Shown here: in pieces, positions 33,950 to 46,119 of the stretch
How the letters are laid out: every line of letters begins with the position of its first letter
Numbering within the stretch: the stretch's first letter is position 1
From: Dromiciops gliroides
Taxonomy: Eukaryota > Chordata > Mammalia > Microbiotheria > Microbiotheriidae
Direction: 5' to 3'
DNA: 64,000 bases
NCBI RefSeq assembly: GCF_019393635.1
Contig: NC_057862.1
Location: 267,420,441-267,484,440, forward strand
The notes under the pieces: generated by a model
Database searches by the model: none
Seen by the model: the letters and a program-made list of their open reading frames with translations, nothing else
Told to the model about the DNA's origin: nothing
Position numbers and translations under genes: made by a program

Positions 33950-34312
33950 TCTTTTTTTAATAATAAACTTTTTAATTTATAGTTTTGGGTTCTAATTTTT
34001 ATCCCTCCTTCCCTTCCACTCCTCCCCCCTCCCTGAGGTGGTAAGAAATCAGATATAGGTTATACATGTGCAATTATGTAAAACATTACCATATTAGTCA
34101 TTTTGTATAAGAAAACTTGAATAAAAGAAAAAAATGAAGTCATTTCTTTCTTTGGGGGTGGATAGTATGTTTCATTGATAGTACTTTGGCATTGTCTTGG
34201 ATCATTGTATTGTTGAGAATAGTTAAGTCTTTCACAACTTCATCAAACAACATTGCTGTCTCTGTGCACAATGTTCTCTTGATGCTGCTCTCTTCACTAT
34301 ACATCAGGAGAA
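33950..34312 (-). mobile_element. L1 3' end, minus strand, 5' truncated
   Basis: Same L1 3' terminal region as at 7677-8063 (minus-strand CATACTATCCACCCCCAAAG, TTTCTTATACAAAATGACTA), with the A tail at about 33,955 and truncation near 34,312. Confidence 0.85.
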
Positions 34313-34856
34313 GGCAGTTTAACACAATTATCTTCAAAGTACAGCTCTTAAAAACATAGGGAATACTCACATAATTGTCTCTTTGAAGAGTGATCCACCA
34401 CAGGCGTTTTAATCTTATACCCCTTTAATTTCAAGGGTATAAGTTGCCTACCATATCTAGATACAACACCCAATTGATTTCTTCTGAGGTGTATAGCTTA
34501 AATACTCTCCTTTTTACTCAAATCTCTAAGGTTCTGAACTAGTTGCCTTCCTTAGCGGTTTGCCAAGACCTTCACCAAATTGAAACAGAGTTCCCAGCCT
34601 GGGCTCCTTGGGAACTCACCAGACTTAGCGATTTAATACCCATTGGGGCTTCACAGATTTGTTTGTTCAGACAATTGTTCTCCTCTGACTCAGTATCTTA
34701 TAAATGATGGCTACAATTTTACAGTTAGTTTAACACACTGTTACCACATTAAAACTTCATATCTATGATTAAATATTGTTACTACATCAGCTAAATTGGA
34801 GGATAGGGATCACATCTTTCTCCTCTCACATGTAACAATTGGAAGAGATGGTCCTT
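34313..34856. other. Unassigned DNA
   Basis: No gene. The minus strand starting TGTTACATGTGAGAGG near 34,843 could be an LTR U3 region, but its other end and signals are not evident. Confidence 0.3.
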
Positions 34857-34870
34857 AAGATGCCTTCTAG

Positions 34871-35053
34871 GGGCAGCTAGGTGGCACAGTGGATAGAGCA
34901 CTGGCCCTGGATTCAGGAGGACCTTAGTTCAAATCTGACCTCAGACACTTAACACTTACTAGCTGTGTGACCCTGGGCAAGTCACTTAACCCCAATTGCC
35001 CCACCAAAAAAATAATAAATAAAATGAAAAGATGAGAATATATTATTTAAAAA
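34871..35053 (+). mobile_element. CORE-SINE
   Basis: Full copy, A-rich tail. Target duplication AAGATGCCTTCTAG at 34,857-34,870, repeated with one change at 35,054-35,067. Confidence 0.96.
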
Positions 35054-35067
35054 AAGACGCCTTCTAG

Positions 35068-35940
35068 CTTTTTTTAAACTTTTAACTTTAACTCTTTGAA
35101 AGAGCAAGTTTTCCTAGTCCCTTTAAAATATGGTTTATTTACACATGACTGCTTTGGAACTCTATTCGGTCCTTCAGCAAATACCTGGGTTCTCAAAGGC
35201 TAGATCAACACAGCACAAGCTCTGGCAGGACCTCCAACACTGTAAGTATACTCCCTCCCTACTCCCACTCCAATCTGACTACATGTCTAAGAACCAGCCA
35301 AGCTAAATTTACAAAGTTTCACTAACAGATTAGCCATAGGATGAGGAATGTTTTGGCCCACAACTCACAAACTACACTTGTCATTATTAAATGGTTGTAA
35401 TCTTTGTCCAAGAAGGGTTATACCTACAACAACAAAATCAAAGACCCCTGAAGTATTGTGTAGCAAGTTAAGATGTGCCAATTCTAAGAACTCCAAAGCC
35501 CTTTCTTCAAAGAACTTCATCAGAGCCATAATTAGGGGGAAATGATCAGGGCTATGATCGAGAGTGCTACATGTAGAAGGTCTGAAAGTTCCTTAATAAT
35601 TAGGAAGTATCAAGTCTCTGGAGTGAGAGTTCTTCCTCCCCTCTGCTGCTGGTGTCTTCTCCATCAGGGCCTGCCAAAAGGTGATGCTTTTCATATATTT
35701 CCCCTTCACAGCTGAGATTACCTTTCACATTGGGCTCAGTTTATATAGTTCTTGTTCAGACATGAAAATTCATCATACTCTATTCTTCCTTTCTGATCCC
35801 CTCACTTCTCACACTTTATCAAAGGTATTTACTACATGTCCTAATTGCATGTGGTACTATACCAAGAAATGATACCGCACTGGTGTCTAAGTAACCCAAT
35901 AGGGTGCTGTCATGTGACATTAATATAGGTGCTTCCACTT
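35068..35940. other. Unassigned DNA
   Basis: No gene or repeat recognised; short frames only. Confidence 0.4.
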
Positions 35941-36762
35941 TCTCTCCTTTCAATCTCTTTTAAACTCCTTACAATATGACTTCCAATTTTATCGTTCCAC
36001 TAAAACTGCTCACTCCAGAATGACTGATGTCTTTCTTACTTGTCAGATTTAATGTTTTTCTCATTCTTCATTCTCCTTGACTTCTCTGCAGCCTTTGACA
36101 CTATTGATCACTCTCTCTAACTTAATTGTCTCTTCTCTTCTAAATTTTCAAGGCACCATTCTGTTCTGGATTTCTTTCTATATATCTGACTGCTTCTCCA
36201 GCTCATACCTTTTAACCATAGGTGCCCCTCAGGGTTCTGTGCTTGGCCCCCTTCTTTTCTCTCTCTTCACTTGGTTACCACATCAACTTTCATGAATTTA
36301 ATTACCATTGATGATTCTCAAATCTATCTTTCCTGCCCCAATCTCTGTTTATCTTCAATCTAGCATCTTCAATTACCTTTCCTATATCTTGAATTGAATG
36401 TCCAATAGACATCTGAAACTCAATAGGTCCAGTACAGAATTTATAATCTTTCCCCCGCAACCCTCTCTCCCTCATATCTCCCCCATTATTGTAGAGAGCA
36501 ACACCATCCTTCCAGTTCCTCAGTCTCACAACCTAGGAATCAACCTGCACTCTCCATATCCAAACTATTACCAAGGCCTGTCAATTTCACCTATGCAACA
36601 TCTCTCAAATACACCACCTTCTCTCCTCTGACACTGCTACCCCTCTAGTTCAGGCCTTCATTACCTCACATGATTATTGCAATAGTCTACTGATGGGTCT
36701 ACCTGCCTCAAGTGTCTCCACACGCCAACCCATTTTCCATTCAGTCACTAAAATGATTTTCT

Positions 36763-36886
36763 TTTTTTTCTTTTCTTTTTTTTAGTGAGGCAGCTAGTAA
36801 GTGTTAAGTGTCTGAAGCCGGATTTGAACTCAGGTACTCCTGACTCCAGGGCCGGTGTTTTATCCACTGCGCCACCTAGCTGCCCC
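36763..36886 (-). mobile_element. CORE-SINE, internally shortened
   Basis: Minus-strand copy lacking part of the core between tail and GCAGCTAGTAAGTG; flanked by TAAAATGATTTTCTT and TAAAGTGATTTTCTT. CpGs retained in CCGGATTTG and GCGCCACC suggest it is rather young. Confidence 0.93.
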
Positions 36887-36917
36887 TAAAGTGATTTTCT
36901 TAAAGTGCAGGTCTGAT

Positions 36918-36968
36918 CATGTCTGTCTGTCTATCAGTCAGTCAGTCAGTCAGTCAGTCAGTCAGTCA

Positions 36969-37055
<87 letters not shown>
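36918..37055. repeat. Compound microsatellite (CTGT)(CAGT)(CTGT)(CT)(CA)
   Basis: Successive pure arrays: about 9 CAGT units, about 5 CTGT units, about 7 CT and about 25 CA units. Read in one frame it gives a QSVS then LSLS then HTHT peptide that is not a gene. Confidence 0.95.
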
Positions 37056-37057
<2 letters not shown>

Positions 37058-37579
37058 AAACTCCAGTGGCTTCCTATTGCTTCCGGGAACAAATATAAAA
37101 TCCTCTGTTTGGCATTCAAAGCCCTTTATAATCTATCCCTCTCCTACTTTTCCAGTTTTCTTAGACCTTGCTGTTCAATGTCCAAAGTACTCCATCTCCT
37201 GGCCCCAAGGATTTTCTCTGGCTGTCCCCAATATCAGGAACACTCTACCTCCTCTCCTCTGCTTACTGACCTTTAAATCCCAACTAAAATTCCACCTTCT
37301 ACAGTAAGCTTTCCAACCGTCTTAATGTCTCTGTCTTCCCTCTGTTATTTCCTCTTTATCCTATTGCTTGCTTTGTATATATTTGTCTACATGTTATCTC
37401 CCCCATTAGATTATAAGCTCCTGGAGAGAAGAAACTGTCTTTTGCCTCTTTGAACCCCCAAGATTTAACACAGTGCCTGGCACATTGTAGGCACACTTAA
37501 TAAATGTTTATTGATTGATCGATAATTTTCATCAGTAGGAGTTACCTTGATTTTCATTCAAATATGAGACCGAGGTGGA

Positions 37580-37694
37580 GGGGGCAGCTGCGTGGTGCAG
37601 TGGGTAAAGCCCCAGCCCTGGATTCAGGAGGACCTGAGTTCAAATGTGACCTCAGACACTTGACACATACTAGCCGTGTGACCCTGGGCAAGTG
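37580..37694 (+). mobile_element. CORE-SINE, 3' truncated
   Basis: Head to GGGCAAGTGA, then unrelated DNA; no tail remains. Confidence 0.92.
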
Positions 37695-37699
37695 AGGGA

Positions 37700-38034
37700 A
37701 GCCAGACTGGTTTCTTGGTGATATCATTTTTTCCCTATCTTCACATTTTCTTTTGAACCTTCTCCTTCAAACTTTATGAGATGGGAGAGAAGTCAAACAT
37801 TCTGTAAAAATACTTGTTCTGAATTTATCTGGTGATACATCAAGTTACATAATGCATCAGGTTCATGGTTGCCTCCATCTAAACATAATATGGCAATATT
37901 CCAAAAGATACATGATTAAAACCTCATAATTTGAAAGTATTTAATATGGAGGATAAAGAAGAAGCAAGAAAAGGTATGAACTACAGAACTTTGGATATTG
38001 AATTAGAAAAAAAAAATGCTACTGATTCCTGTGG
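37700..38034. other. Unassigned DNA
   Basis: Nothing recognised. Confidence 0.4.
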
Positions 38035-38240
38035 TCTTGAGCAGAACTAGAATAGGAAGGGAGTTTAGAGTTTATCTAATCCAACCTCTTTATTTTACTA
38101 GTTAGGAAACTAAGTCCCAGAAAGGATAAATATCTTGTTCCAGATCACATAAGTATCAAATGACAAAGCTGGGATCTGAACTCATATTCTCTGTCTCTAA
38201 ATCTAACACTTTCCACTGCACTATATGGTGGCCCCAAACA
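38035..38240 (-). mobile_element. MIR-like SINE (THER1/MIR type), diverged
   Basis: Plus-strand phrases TTAGGAAACTAAGTCCCAGA, CTTGTTCCAGATCACATAAG, GGGATCTGAACTC and CACTTTCCACTGCACTATAT follow the order of a reversed MIR (GAGGAAACTGAGGC ... TAACTTGCCCAAGGTCAC ... GGGATTCGAACCC ... AACCACTATGC). Confidence 0.72.
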
Positions 38241-38650
38241 TTACAAAATAAAGATCTACACACCATGGAAGGCATAAAGATTTGGTGTTTCAAGAAGTAT
38301 TTAAAAACATGCCTCATTGCATCCTCTATGTGTTGTACTCTAATCAGGGCAGCTGCCTACCTAGATTTCTCCACCTAGCCCCAAATTTGCTAATCACCTA
38401 AAATTTTATTTGAAAACTGTAGCTGTGCCTAAATACAAGTTATTGCACCAACTCTAATTTGTACAAGTTCAATGTATTTTGTAAATTACCATTAAATTTA
38501 AAATAAATATTTCAAATTAAATACCTAACACCTCATTTCCCTTTTGTTTGATTTTCTTGATTTTGTTCATTTAATGTAATTTATTTATTTCATTCCCCCC
38601 AAAATCATACAAAAAAGGAATAAGTAGTACAAAAAGCTTTTAGTTACACA

Positions 38651-38715
38651 TAAATCCAGCATCAGACACTTGACACTTACTAGCTGTGTGACACTGGGCA
38701 AGTCACTTAACTCCT
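38651..38715 (+). mobile_element. CORE-SINE fragment
   Basis: Core only: AAATCCAGCATCAGACACTT to GGGCAAGTCACTTAACTC. Shares the rare GTGTGACACTGGG variant with the SINE at 40,527. Confidence 0.85.
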
Positions 38716-38772
38716 TAGTTTTACAAGAACAAATTTCTACCCTAAATATCCTTAGCTAATTGAAATTGCAAG

Positions 38773-39092
38773 AAAACTATATACCTGTACTTACATATTT
38801 TTGCAAAGACCAGTCTTATCTGTAATTACATGTATTTAATTTCTTTGTAGTTATTTTTGGTTTTTTCTATGATGGCTTATTATCTTTGATCTATGATGAT
38901 TTATTATCTTTGATATGTGAAAGTGAAATCCATCGTCAACAAAATATGTATGTGAGACAATTTTCTAATCATGATAATAAATTCAGAATCATAAAATTTT
39001 TATTGATTCAGCCTTAAAGAAATGAAATGCATATAATCATAGATAGGGCTGGTCTTTGCAAAGGAATGTATAAGTACAGCTACGTAGTTTAC
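38773..39092. repeat. Palindromic (long inverted-repeat) element of unknown family
   Basis: Two arms of about 70-80 bases face each other across about 160 bases. The left arm core CTGTACTTACATATTTTTGC then AAAGACCAGTCTTATCTGTA (38,785-38,824) is matched in reverse complement by the right arm 39,037-39,079, which reads from its end CTGTACTTATACATTCCTTT then GCAAAGACCAGCCCTATCTA. The match goes on inward (ATTACATGTATTTAATTTC against ATTATATGCATTTCATTTC). The structure fits a MITE-like DNA transposon; target duplication and family are not established. It has no coding capacity. Confidence 0.7.
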
Positions 39093-40037
39093 ATCTGAGC
39101 AGGTTTCCATTTAAAAACATAAAAGGCATAAAAAGCCCAACTTATGGGTAGTTGGTTTAACAGAACTGTTACTTCCATTCAAGAGATATTTTTCTATTGT
39201 GACCATGGAAAATGAAGAAAAAGAGGGGACCACTATCTATTTCAATTAGTAATTATATCTTGTTTCATAGTTTATGTTAAGTAAATTTGTTTTTTATTGA
39301 ATTTTGTGGCACATCAGTGTTTTGTTGGGTTTCAATGATGACCCTTAATCACTGGACTGCCCTGACACAGAAAATTATATTACAAGGATCATCACTCTGA
39401 TGTGACATGATGAAAACAGGTTTATCTGGCTGCAATACAATAAAGCCAAGTTAATTGCTACATAGTACTTCATTTTCTTATAGAGAAATTTGGTTTTGTA
39501 TTATTTTAAAATTTTTCAGAGTGCTAACAGTTAAGTTAATGTTCAGGACAAAGAGAACAGATGTTTTACAGTATTTTAAATGAATCCAAGCTTCCCATTG
39601 AAACCATTAATCAATCACCAAGTATTTATTAAGTACCTCCTATAATATATGCCATGCACTGTATTATGGGCTGCAGATACAAAGTAAAAAATGAAACACT
39701 TCTTGGCCTCACAGGCCCATGTGTAAACACAAGTATCCTGGTTACACTATGATGTGAATCATAGAATCAGAATTTTAGAGGTAGAAGGTATCTCAGTAGC
39801 CAATTAATCCAACCCATACCCCAAAAGAATCTCCAGTATAATATCAAACAAGAGGACATCCATACTTTGGTGGAATATCTCTAGTTATGGGGAAGTCACT
39901 ACTTCTCAAGGCATCCCATTCCACTTTTAGACTGCACTAACTGTTAGATCACCAGTCTGAAGAATTCAAGTTTAAAGACACTAAAAGGGCAACTGAGAGA
40001 CAAATACTAGGCATAAATAGGTTGCAGTATATTGCCA
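39093..40037. other. Unassigned DNA
   Basis: No gene. At 39,606-39,760 lies a dispersed mammalian repeat (AAGTATTTATTAAGTACC, then CCATGCACTGTATTATGGGC, then GATACAAAG) of a family I cannot name. Confidence 0.45.
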
Positions 40038-40039
40038 CA

Positions 40040-40310
40040 GAGTCAACTAGGTTGTGCAACGGATAGAGTATGGGATTTAAGAGTCAGAAAGACCTGAATT
40101 TGAACCTGTTTCAGACATGTGCCTAGCTATGTGACGCCAGGCAAATCATGAAACTCCTCTCTGCCTCAGTTTCTTCATCTATAAAATGGGCTGTATGATG
40201 GCACCAACCTTACAGGGTTATTGTGGGGATCCAGTGAGATAATATGTAGAAAATGCTTTGAAAACCATAATGCTATATTAGTATTGTTATCATTATTATT
40301 ATTATTATTA
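40040..40310 (+). mobile_element. MIR-like CORE-SINE with full 3' tail (MON1/MIR type)
   Basis: Head, core (TAGCTATGTGACGCCAGGCA) and the long MIR 3' part (CTCTGCCTCAGTTTC then TTCATCTATAAAATGGGC, GGGTTATTGTGGGGATCCAG, TTTGAAAACC), ending in TATTATTATT. The long tail separates it from the short MAR1-like SINEs. Confidence 0.82.
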
Positions 40311-40394
40311 AATATTTGGATTTGTTTAATCAAGGCCTTTTTCATCCTTTTAAATGAAAATTTGCACAGCCTACAAAAAACATATGTTTTATAT

Positions 40395-40500
40395 TATTAT
40401 TGTTGATATGTGAAAGTGAAACTCATTGCCAATAGTACTTGTGAGATAATGTTTTAGGCATGATAACAGACTTGGAAGCACAGAATTTATACTGATTCTC
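40395..40500 (+). repeat. Diverged second copy of the interior of the palindromic element
   Basis: TTGATATGTGAAAGTGAAA at about 40,403 is identical to the same phrase at about 38,908, and alignment continues about 100 bases to TACTGATTC / TATTGATTC with scattered differences and one short gap. The inverted arms are not clearly present here. Confidence 0.65.
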
Positions 40501-40526
40501 CAGAAGTAGTATAAAAGATATAAACA

Positions 40527-40727
40527 GGGGCAGCTAGGTGGCACAGTGGATAGAGCACTGGCCCTGGATTCAGGAGGACCTGAGTTCAAATCCAGCATCA
40601 GACACTTGACACTTACTAGCTGTGTGACACTGGGCAAGTCACTTAACTCCAACTGCCTCACCAAAATAAACAAATAAACAAACAAACAAACAAACAAACA
40701 AACAAACAAATAAATAAATAAATAAAT
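40527..40727 (+). mobile_element. CORE-SINE with CAAA tail
   Basis: Full copy with a CAAA then TAAA tail; target duplication AAAAGATATAAACAG (40,512-40,526), repeated with one change at 40,728-40,742. Confidence 0.96.
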
Positions 40728-40742
40728 AAAAGATGTAAACAG

Positions 40743-41382
40743 AGAAATATACCACCATAAAAGGAGGTAGCAAGAGCAAGGATTGTATGTTTCATGTGCA
40801 TTCGCATATTAAGAAACCTAGAATAAGATTTAAAATGGACTTCTTGTGGGTGTTTTGTGAGAAGATCTGAACAAGAGTTGAAGGAAAGGGATAGATGGTT
40901 ATAATCTGTACCATTAGAAGAAGTAGTCACATAAGTGAAATCACATATCCATTGAGGAAATATTTTCCACATATTAGTGTGCTAATTATCATTACCCTTT
41001 TAAAAATATACAAAGGAGATAGAGATTTTTCTGGGCATTGGGAATCTCATCCACTCTTTCTGCTTTCCTCAGAATTCCTATTGAAGATTGTGATGCCTTC
41101 GGTCAATTTCAAAATTGCCCTTATTATAAGTATTCATACTTTTTCATCATTCAATTCTTGACTGTGTCCTTTCAAATTATCCATAAATGATCCACTCAAC
41201 ATGGTAAAAGCCTGTCTTTTAACAACCAGTACCAGTAGAGGAATTAAGTTGACAATGTGCTACCTGACCAGCTGCTATCTAATGTCCTGACTAGCTAACT
41301 CCTTTTTTTCTAATTATGTGTTTTCTTAATATTTTTACATTATTTTATTCTATTATATAATTTATTACTCATAAGTAATTAA
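40743..41382. other. Unassigned AT-rich DNA
   Basis: No gene recognised; an 88-codon plus-strand frame at 40,895-41,161 shows no domain. Confidence 0.4.
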
Positions 41383-41396
41383 TAATACTTATTACA

Positions 41397-41541
41397 AGGG
41401 GCAGCTAGGTGGTGCAGTGGATAGAGCACCAGCCCTGGATTCAGGAGGACCTGAGTTCAAATCTGGCCTCAGACACTTAACACTTACTAGCTGTGTGACC
41501 TTGGGCAAGTCACTTAACCCCAATTGCCTCACACAAAAAAA
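41397..41541 (+). mobile_element. CORE-SINE
   Basis: Full copy; target duplication TAATACTTATTACA at 41,383-41,396 and about 41,543-41,556. Confidence 0.96.
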
Positions 41542-41599
41542 TAATACTTATTACATCATTCTTCTCTCTTTTCCATATGAAATTACTTAATTATATTTT

Positions 41600-41880
41600 C
41601 TAAACTGATGATTCTCAAATCTACCTATCCTACTCTCTAACTTCTTTGTTGACCCCCAATATTGCATCTCTTACTGCTTCTCAGATATCTCAAACTAGAT
41701 ATCCAGTAGACATCTTGAATTCAACATTTCCAAAACTGAATTTATAACTCCTTTAAACCTTCCCTTTCTCTAAAATTCCTTTACTGTTAAAGATACCATG
41801 ATCCTCCCAATGCCTCAGGCTCTAAACCTAAGAGTCATCCTTGACTCCTCACTATTTCTCACCCCCCCCATATCCAAGAA
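41600..41880 (+). mobile_element. L2 LINE fragment
   Basis: CTGATGATTCTCAAATCTAC, CCAGTAGACATCTTGAATTC, AACATTTCCAAAACTGAATT and AGAGTCATCCTTGACTCCTC match the L2 RT region also seen at 36,310-36,560. Confidence 0.83.
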
Positions 41881-42890
41881 AAAATATATGTTACAGATTT
41901 GTATTTTATATACATTTGAAGCAAGATGATAATTTGCACAAATGAGAAAGAAGAGTTAATGTTAATTTAGTGAAATATGAGAGTACCCCTATTTTGAGGT
42001 ACACAACTAAGTCTGTCTATATAGTGCAACACTCCTGAATAAGTAAGCTGTTGAGTGATTGAGCACCTGTAACAAGAAAATTATACTATAATGTTAAAGA
42101 TATTTTTGTTATCATTTGTAATTACATAGAAAGATAATTCCCAAATATAAAAATAATTATAACAATTCAAATGGGAAGATGCCAACTTAATTGCCTAATA
42201 TATATTTGAACACTGGAAATGCAGCTCAATGGGTAGAAATAATGCTTAATTGTATGTTTTTATAACATTGGAACATTGTTGGCAAACTATAATAGTATAT
42301 CATATCATTAACAATTTATCCACATGATATATATTAAATTTTTAAATTAACAAAGCAAAACAAGTATTTTATACCAGATACACTGTGATTGAGCTATGTG
42401 TGTTTAGAAATTTCCCCTCATGCAGTTTCATTTCAAGGGTACAAGATTAAATTGACATATTCTTTTTCTGCACTTAATTTTAAGATATTCTCAAATGAAA
42501 AGAAAGCAAAAATATATAAGCCATTCTTTTAAAAGGGCTTTAGTATTAACAGCTCCACAGGGAAGTCCTAAGAACATAACTAAAGTATTTATGTTGAAAT
42601 GTTTAAACGTCTTCCCAGGATTAAAAACTATGAAAAACTAATAGATAAATTAGAAATTTTACTCTCCCATATTCCAAAATTAATTTATCCAAAAAACATT
42701 TATTAAGCATCTCATGTTCAAAATATTATGCAGATGATAAAATGTCACATTCCAATAGTATTTATTACTTAAGTGTAAGCTATCTGTGTATAGGGCATTT
42801 ATTCCATATGTTACAAAAAGTATAATAATGTCATGTATAAATTGGACACCAAAATTGTGCATTGCTTCAGAAAATTCTGAGGATGATATT
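41881..42890. other. Unassigned AT-rich DNA
   Basis: No gene. A short dispersed repeat phrase (AAACATTTATTAAGCATCTC) occurs near 42,695. Confidence 0.4.
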
Positions 42891-42955
42891 CTTTTTTTCT
42901 TAATAGCATTTTTTTCAGTTACATATAAAGATAGTTTTCAACATTCATTGCTTTA
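42891..42955 (-). mobile_element. L1 3' terminus remnant, minus strand
   Basis: TTTTTTCAGTTACATATAAAG then ATAGTTTTCAACATTCATT is the reverse complement of the L1 3' UTR end (compare about 13,135-13,190). Only the last 65 bases or so remain. Confidence 0.65.
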
Positions 42956-43105
42956 GGGGGCAGCTAGGTGGCACAGTGGATAAAGCACCATCCCTAGATT
43001 TAAGAGAACCTGAGTTCAAATCTGGCCTCAGACACTTGACACTTACTAGCTGTGTGACCCTGGGCAAGTCACTTAACCCTCATTGCCCCACAAAACAAAC
43101 TAACA
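42956..43105 (+). mobile_element. CORE-SINE
   Basis: Full copy; perfect 16-bp duplication AACATTCATTGCTTTA at 42,940-42,955 and 43,106-43,121. Confidence 0.97.
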
Positions 43106-46049
43106 AACATTCATTGCTTTAAAAAGCAAATTAGAGAAATAGAAGAAAAATTGGGAAAAGAAATTAGTGTAACACAAGAGAATCATGAAAAAGTAGCCAA
43201 TAGCATGGAAAAAGATATACAAAAATTTACTGAGGAAAATAACTCCCTAAAAATCAGAATTAGACAAATGGAAAAGTACAAAAGGTCACTGAAAAAAACA
43301 GTTCCTTAAAAATTAGAATTGAACAAATGAAAACTAATGACTATGATACACCAAGATGCAATAAAACAAAATCAAAAAAGTAAAAAGAAGAAGAAGAAGA
43401 AAATGTGAATTTCTCATTGGAAAAACAACTGACCTAGAAAATAGATCCAGGAGAGATAATGTAAGAATTATTGGACTACCTGAAAGCCATGATAAAAAAA
43501 AACAAAACAAAAAAAACCTGCCCTGCTATATTTGAACCAGAGGGCAAAATAGAAATTGAAAGAATCCAATGGTCACCACCTGAAGGAGATCCCAAAATGA
43601 AAACTTTCAAGAATATCATAGTCAAATTTCAAAGCTCACAGATCAAGCATAAAGTATTGGAAACAGCCAAAAAGAAACAATTCAAATATTGTGGAGCTAC
43701 AGTCAGAATTACACAGGATCTGGAAGCTTCCATATAGCAAAGGAGTTAGGTTTACAATGAAGAATCACCTACCCAGAAAAATTGAATATAATCTTTCAGG
43801 GGAAAATGGACATCTAATGAAATAGAGGACTTTCAAGCATTTCTGATTAAAAGGCCATAGATGGATAAAAAATTTGACCTCCAAATACAAGACTCAAGGG
43901 AAACATAATAAGATAAAAAAGAAACAAGAAAAAATGTAAGAAATTCAATAAGATTAAACAGTTTATATTTCTATATGATAAGATAATATTTTTAAGTCTT
44001 AACTTTAGTATAAGAGCAATTAGGAGGATTATATGTAGACAGAGGGTGTGGTTATAAGGTGACATTGATGGGACAACACCCCAAAAAACAAAACAAAGGG
44101 ATAAGAAAGAAATTGTGTGGAAGGAGAGGGGAATTGAATTGGGTAAGTTATCCCACAAAAAAAGAGGCATGAAAGAAGCATTATAATGGCAGAGAAGATA
44201 GGGTTGGGGATGGGGAGCAAGTGAAAAATAGTATGGAAGGAAATAAACAGTTGGTTATCATAACTGTAAGTGTGAATGGGATAAACTAACGCATTAAACA
44301 GAAGAGGATAGCAAAACGAATTAAAAAACAAAATCCTACAATATGTTGTTTACAAGAAACACATTTGAAGCAGAGAGATACATACAGGGTAATGGTAAGG
44401 GGCTGGAACAGAATCTATTGTGCTTCAGCTGAGGCAAAGAAAGCAGGGGTAGCAATGATGATTTCAAACAAAGCAAAAGCAAAAACAGATCCAATTAAAA
44501 GAGATAAAGAAGGAAACTATATCTTGCTGAAAGGTACCATAGACAATGAAGTCATATCAATACTTAGCATATATGCACCAAATTGTATAGCATCTAAATT
44601 TTTGAAAGAGAAGTTGAAGGAGTTACAGGAGAAAATAGATAATAAAACTATAGTAGTAGGGGATGTTAACCTTCCCCTCTCAGAATTGGATAAATCTAAC
44701 CAAAAAATAAATAAGAAGTTAGGGAAATGAAATAAATTTTCGAAAAGGTAGATATGATAGATTTCTGGAGACAATTAAATGGGATTAGAAAGGAATATAC
44801 CTTTTTCTCAGCAGTACATGGGACCTACACAAAAATTGACCATGTATTAGGACATAAAAACCTCACAACCAAATGCAGAAAATCAGAAATAGTAAACACA
44901 TCCTTTTCAGATCATAATGCCATAAAAATTAGATTCAATAATGGAGAATTGAGAGATTAAAAATTAATCAGAAATTTAATAATCTGATCATAAAAAACAA
45001 GTGGATCAAAGAACAAATTACAATCAATTATTTCATTAAAGAAAATTACAATGATGAGACAACATACCAAATTTATGCAAAGCATAAAAGGGGAAAATTT
45101 ATATCCCTAACTACTTACATCAACAAAATATAGAAAAAGCAGATCAATGAACTGGGCATGCAAATTAAAAATTGTCAGTTAAAAAACAAATTGGAAATCC
45201 TGAAAATCAAAGGAGAGATTATAAAATTGAAAAGAAAACCATTGAATTAATAAATAAAACTAGAAGCTGTTTTTATGGAAAAACCAATAAAATATATAAA
45301 CCATAGATAAATAAAATAGATAAAATATAGAAAATAGATTAAAATTGTGGTTAATTTGATTTTTTAAAAAGTAAAGAAGAAAACCAAGTTATTAGTATCA
45401 AAGATGAAAGGGGTGAACTCACCACCAATGAAGAAGAAATTAAGACAACTGTTAGGAACTATTTTGCCAATAAATCAATAAATTTGACAATCTAAATGAA
45501 GAATGAATATCTACAAAAATATAAATTACTCAGATCAAAAGAAGAAATAAAATACTTAAATAATCCAACATTAGAAAAAGAAATTTAAAAAGCCATCAAT
45601 GAACTCCCTAAGAAAAAATCCCCAGAACCAGATGGATACACAAGTTAATTCTACCAAACTTTTAAAAAACAATACCAATACTATATAAACTATTTGGTAA
45701 AATAAGTGAAGGAGTCCTAGCAAACTCCTTTTATAAGACAAATATGGTGCTGATACCCAAATCAAGAAGAGCCAAAATAGAGAAAGAAAATTATAGACCA
45801 ATTTCCCTAATGAATATTAATGCAAAAATAGTAAATAAAATACTAGCAAAGAGATTATAGCAATACATCACAAGCACCATACACTATGACCAGGTGGGAC
45901 TTATCCCAGTAATGCAGGAAACATTAGAAAAACTATCAGCATAATTGACTATATCAATAACAAAACCAAGAGAAATCATGATTATTTCAATAGATACAGA
46001 AAAAGCTTTTGATAAAATATAGCAACCATTCTTATTAAAAACATTAGAG

Positions 46050-46119
46050 CTGTGTGACCCTAGGCAAGTCACTTAACCCCAATTGCCTCACTAAAAACAA
46101 AAAAAACACAAAAAAAACC
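46050..46119 (+). mobile_element. CORE-SINE, 5' truncated, with its own target duplication
   Basis: Only the 3' part (CTGTGTGACCCTAGGCAAGT to the A-rich tail) is present, yet ACATTAGAG flanks it exactly at 46,041-46,049 and 46,120-46,128, so it inserted already truncated. Confidence 0.88.

Larger units (their letters stand above)
35941..37530 (+). mobile_element. L2 LINE, 3' half with reverse transcriptase remnants
   Basis: Translation in shifting frames shows L2 RT: FSAAFDTIDHSL (near 36,080), then GAPQGSVLGPLLFSL (36,077-36,295 frame), DDSQIYLS (near 36,310), and MSNRHLKLNRSSTEFIIF with a PQSHNLGI phrase (36,398-36,631). The 3' part reads CAGTGGCTTCCTATTGC, ATTCAAAGCCCTTTATAATC, GATTATAAGCTCCTGGAGAG, ACAGTGCCTGGCAC and ends ATAAATGTTTATTGATTGAT near 37,530. 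Inactive and ancient. A SINE (36,763) and a compound microsatellite (36,918) interrupt it. Confidence 0.88.
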
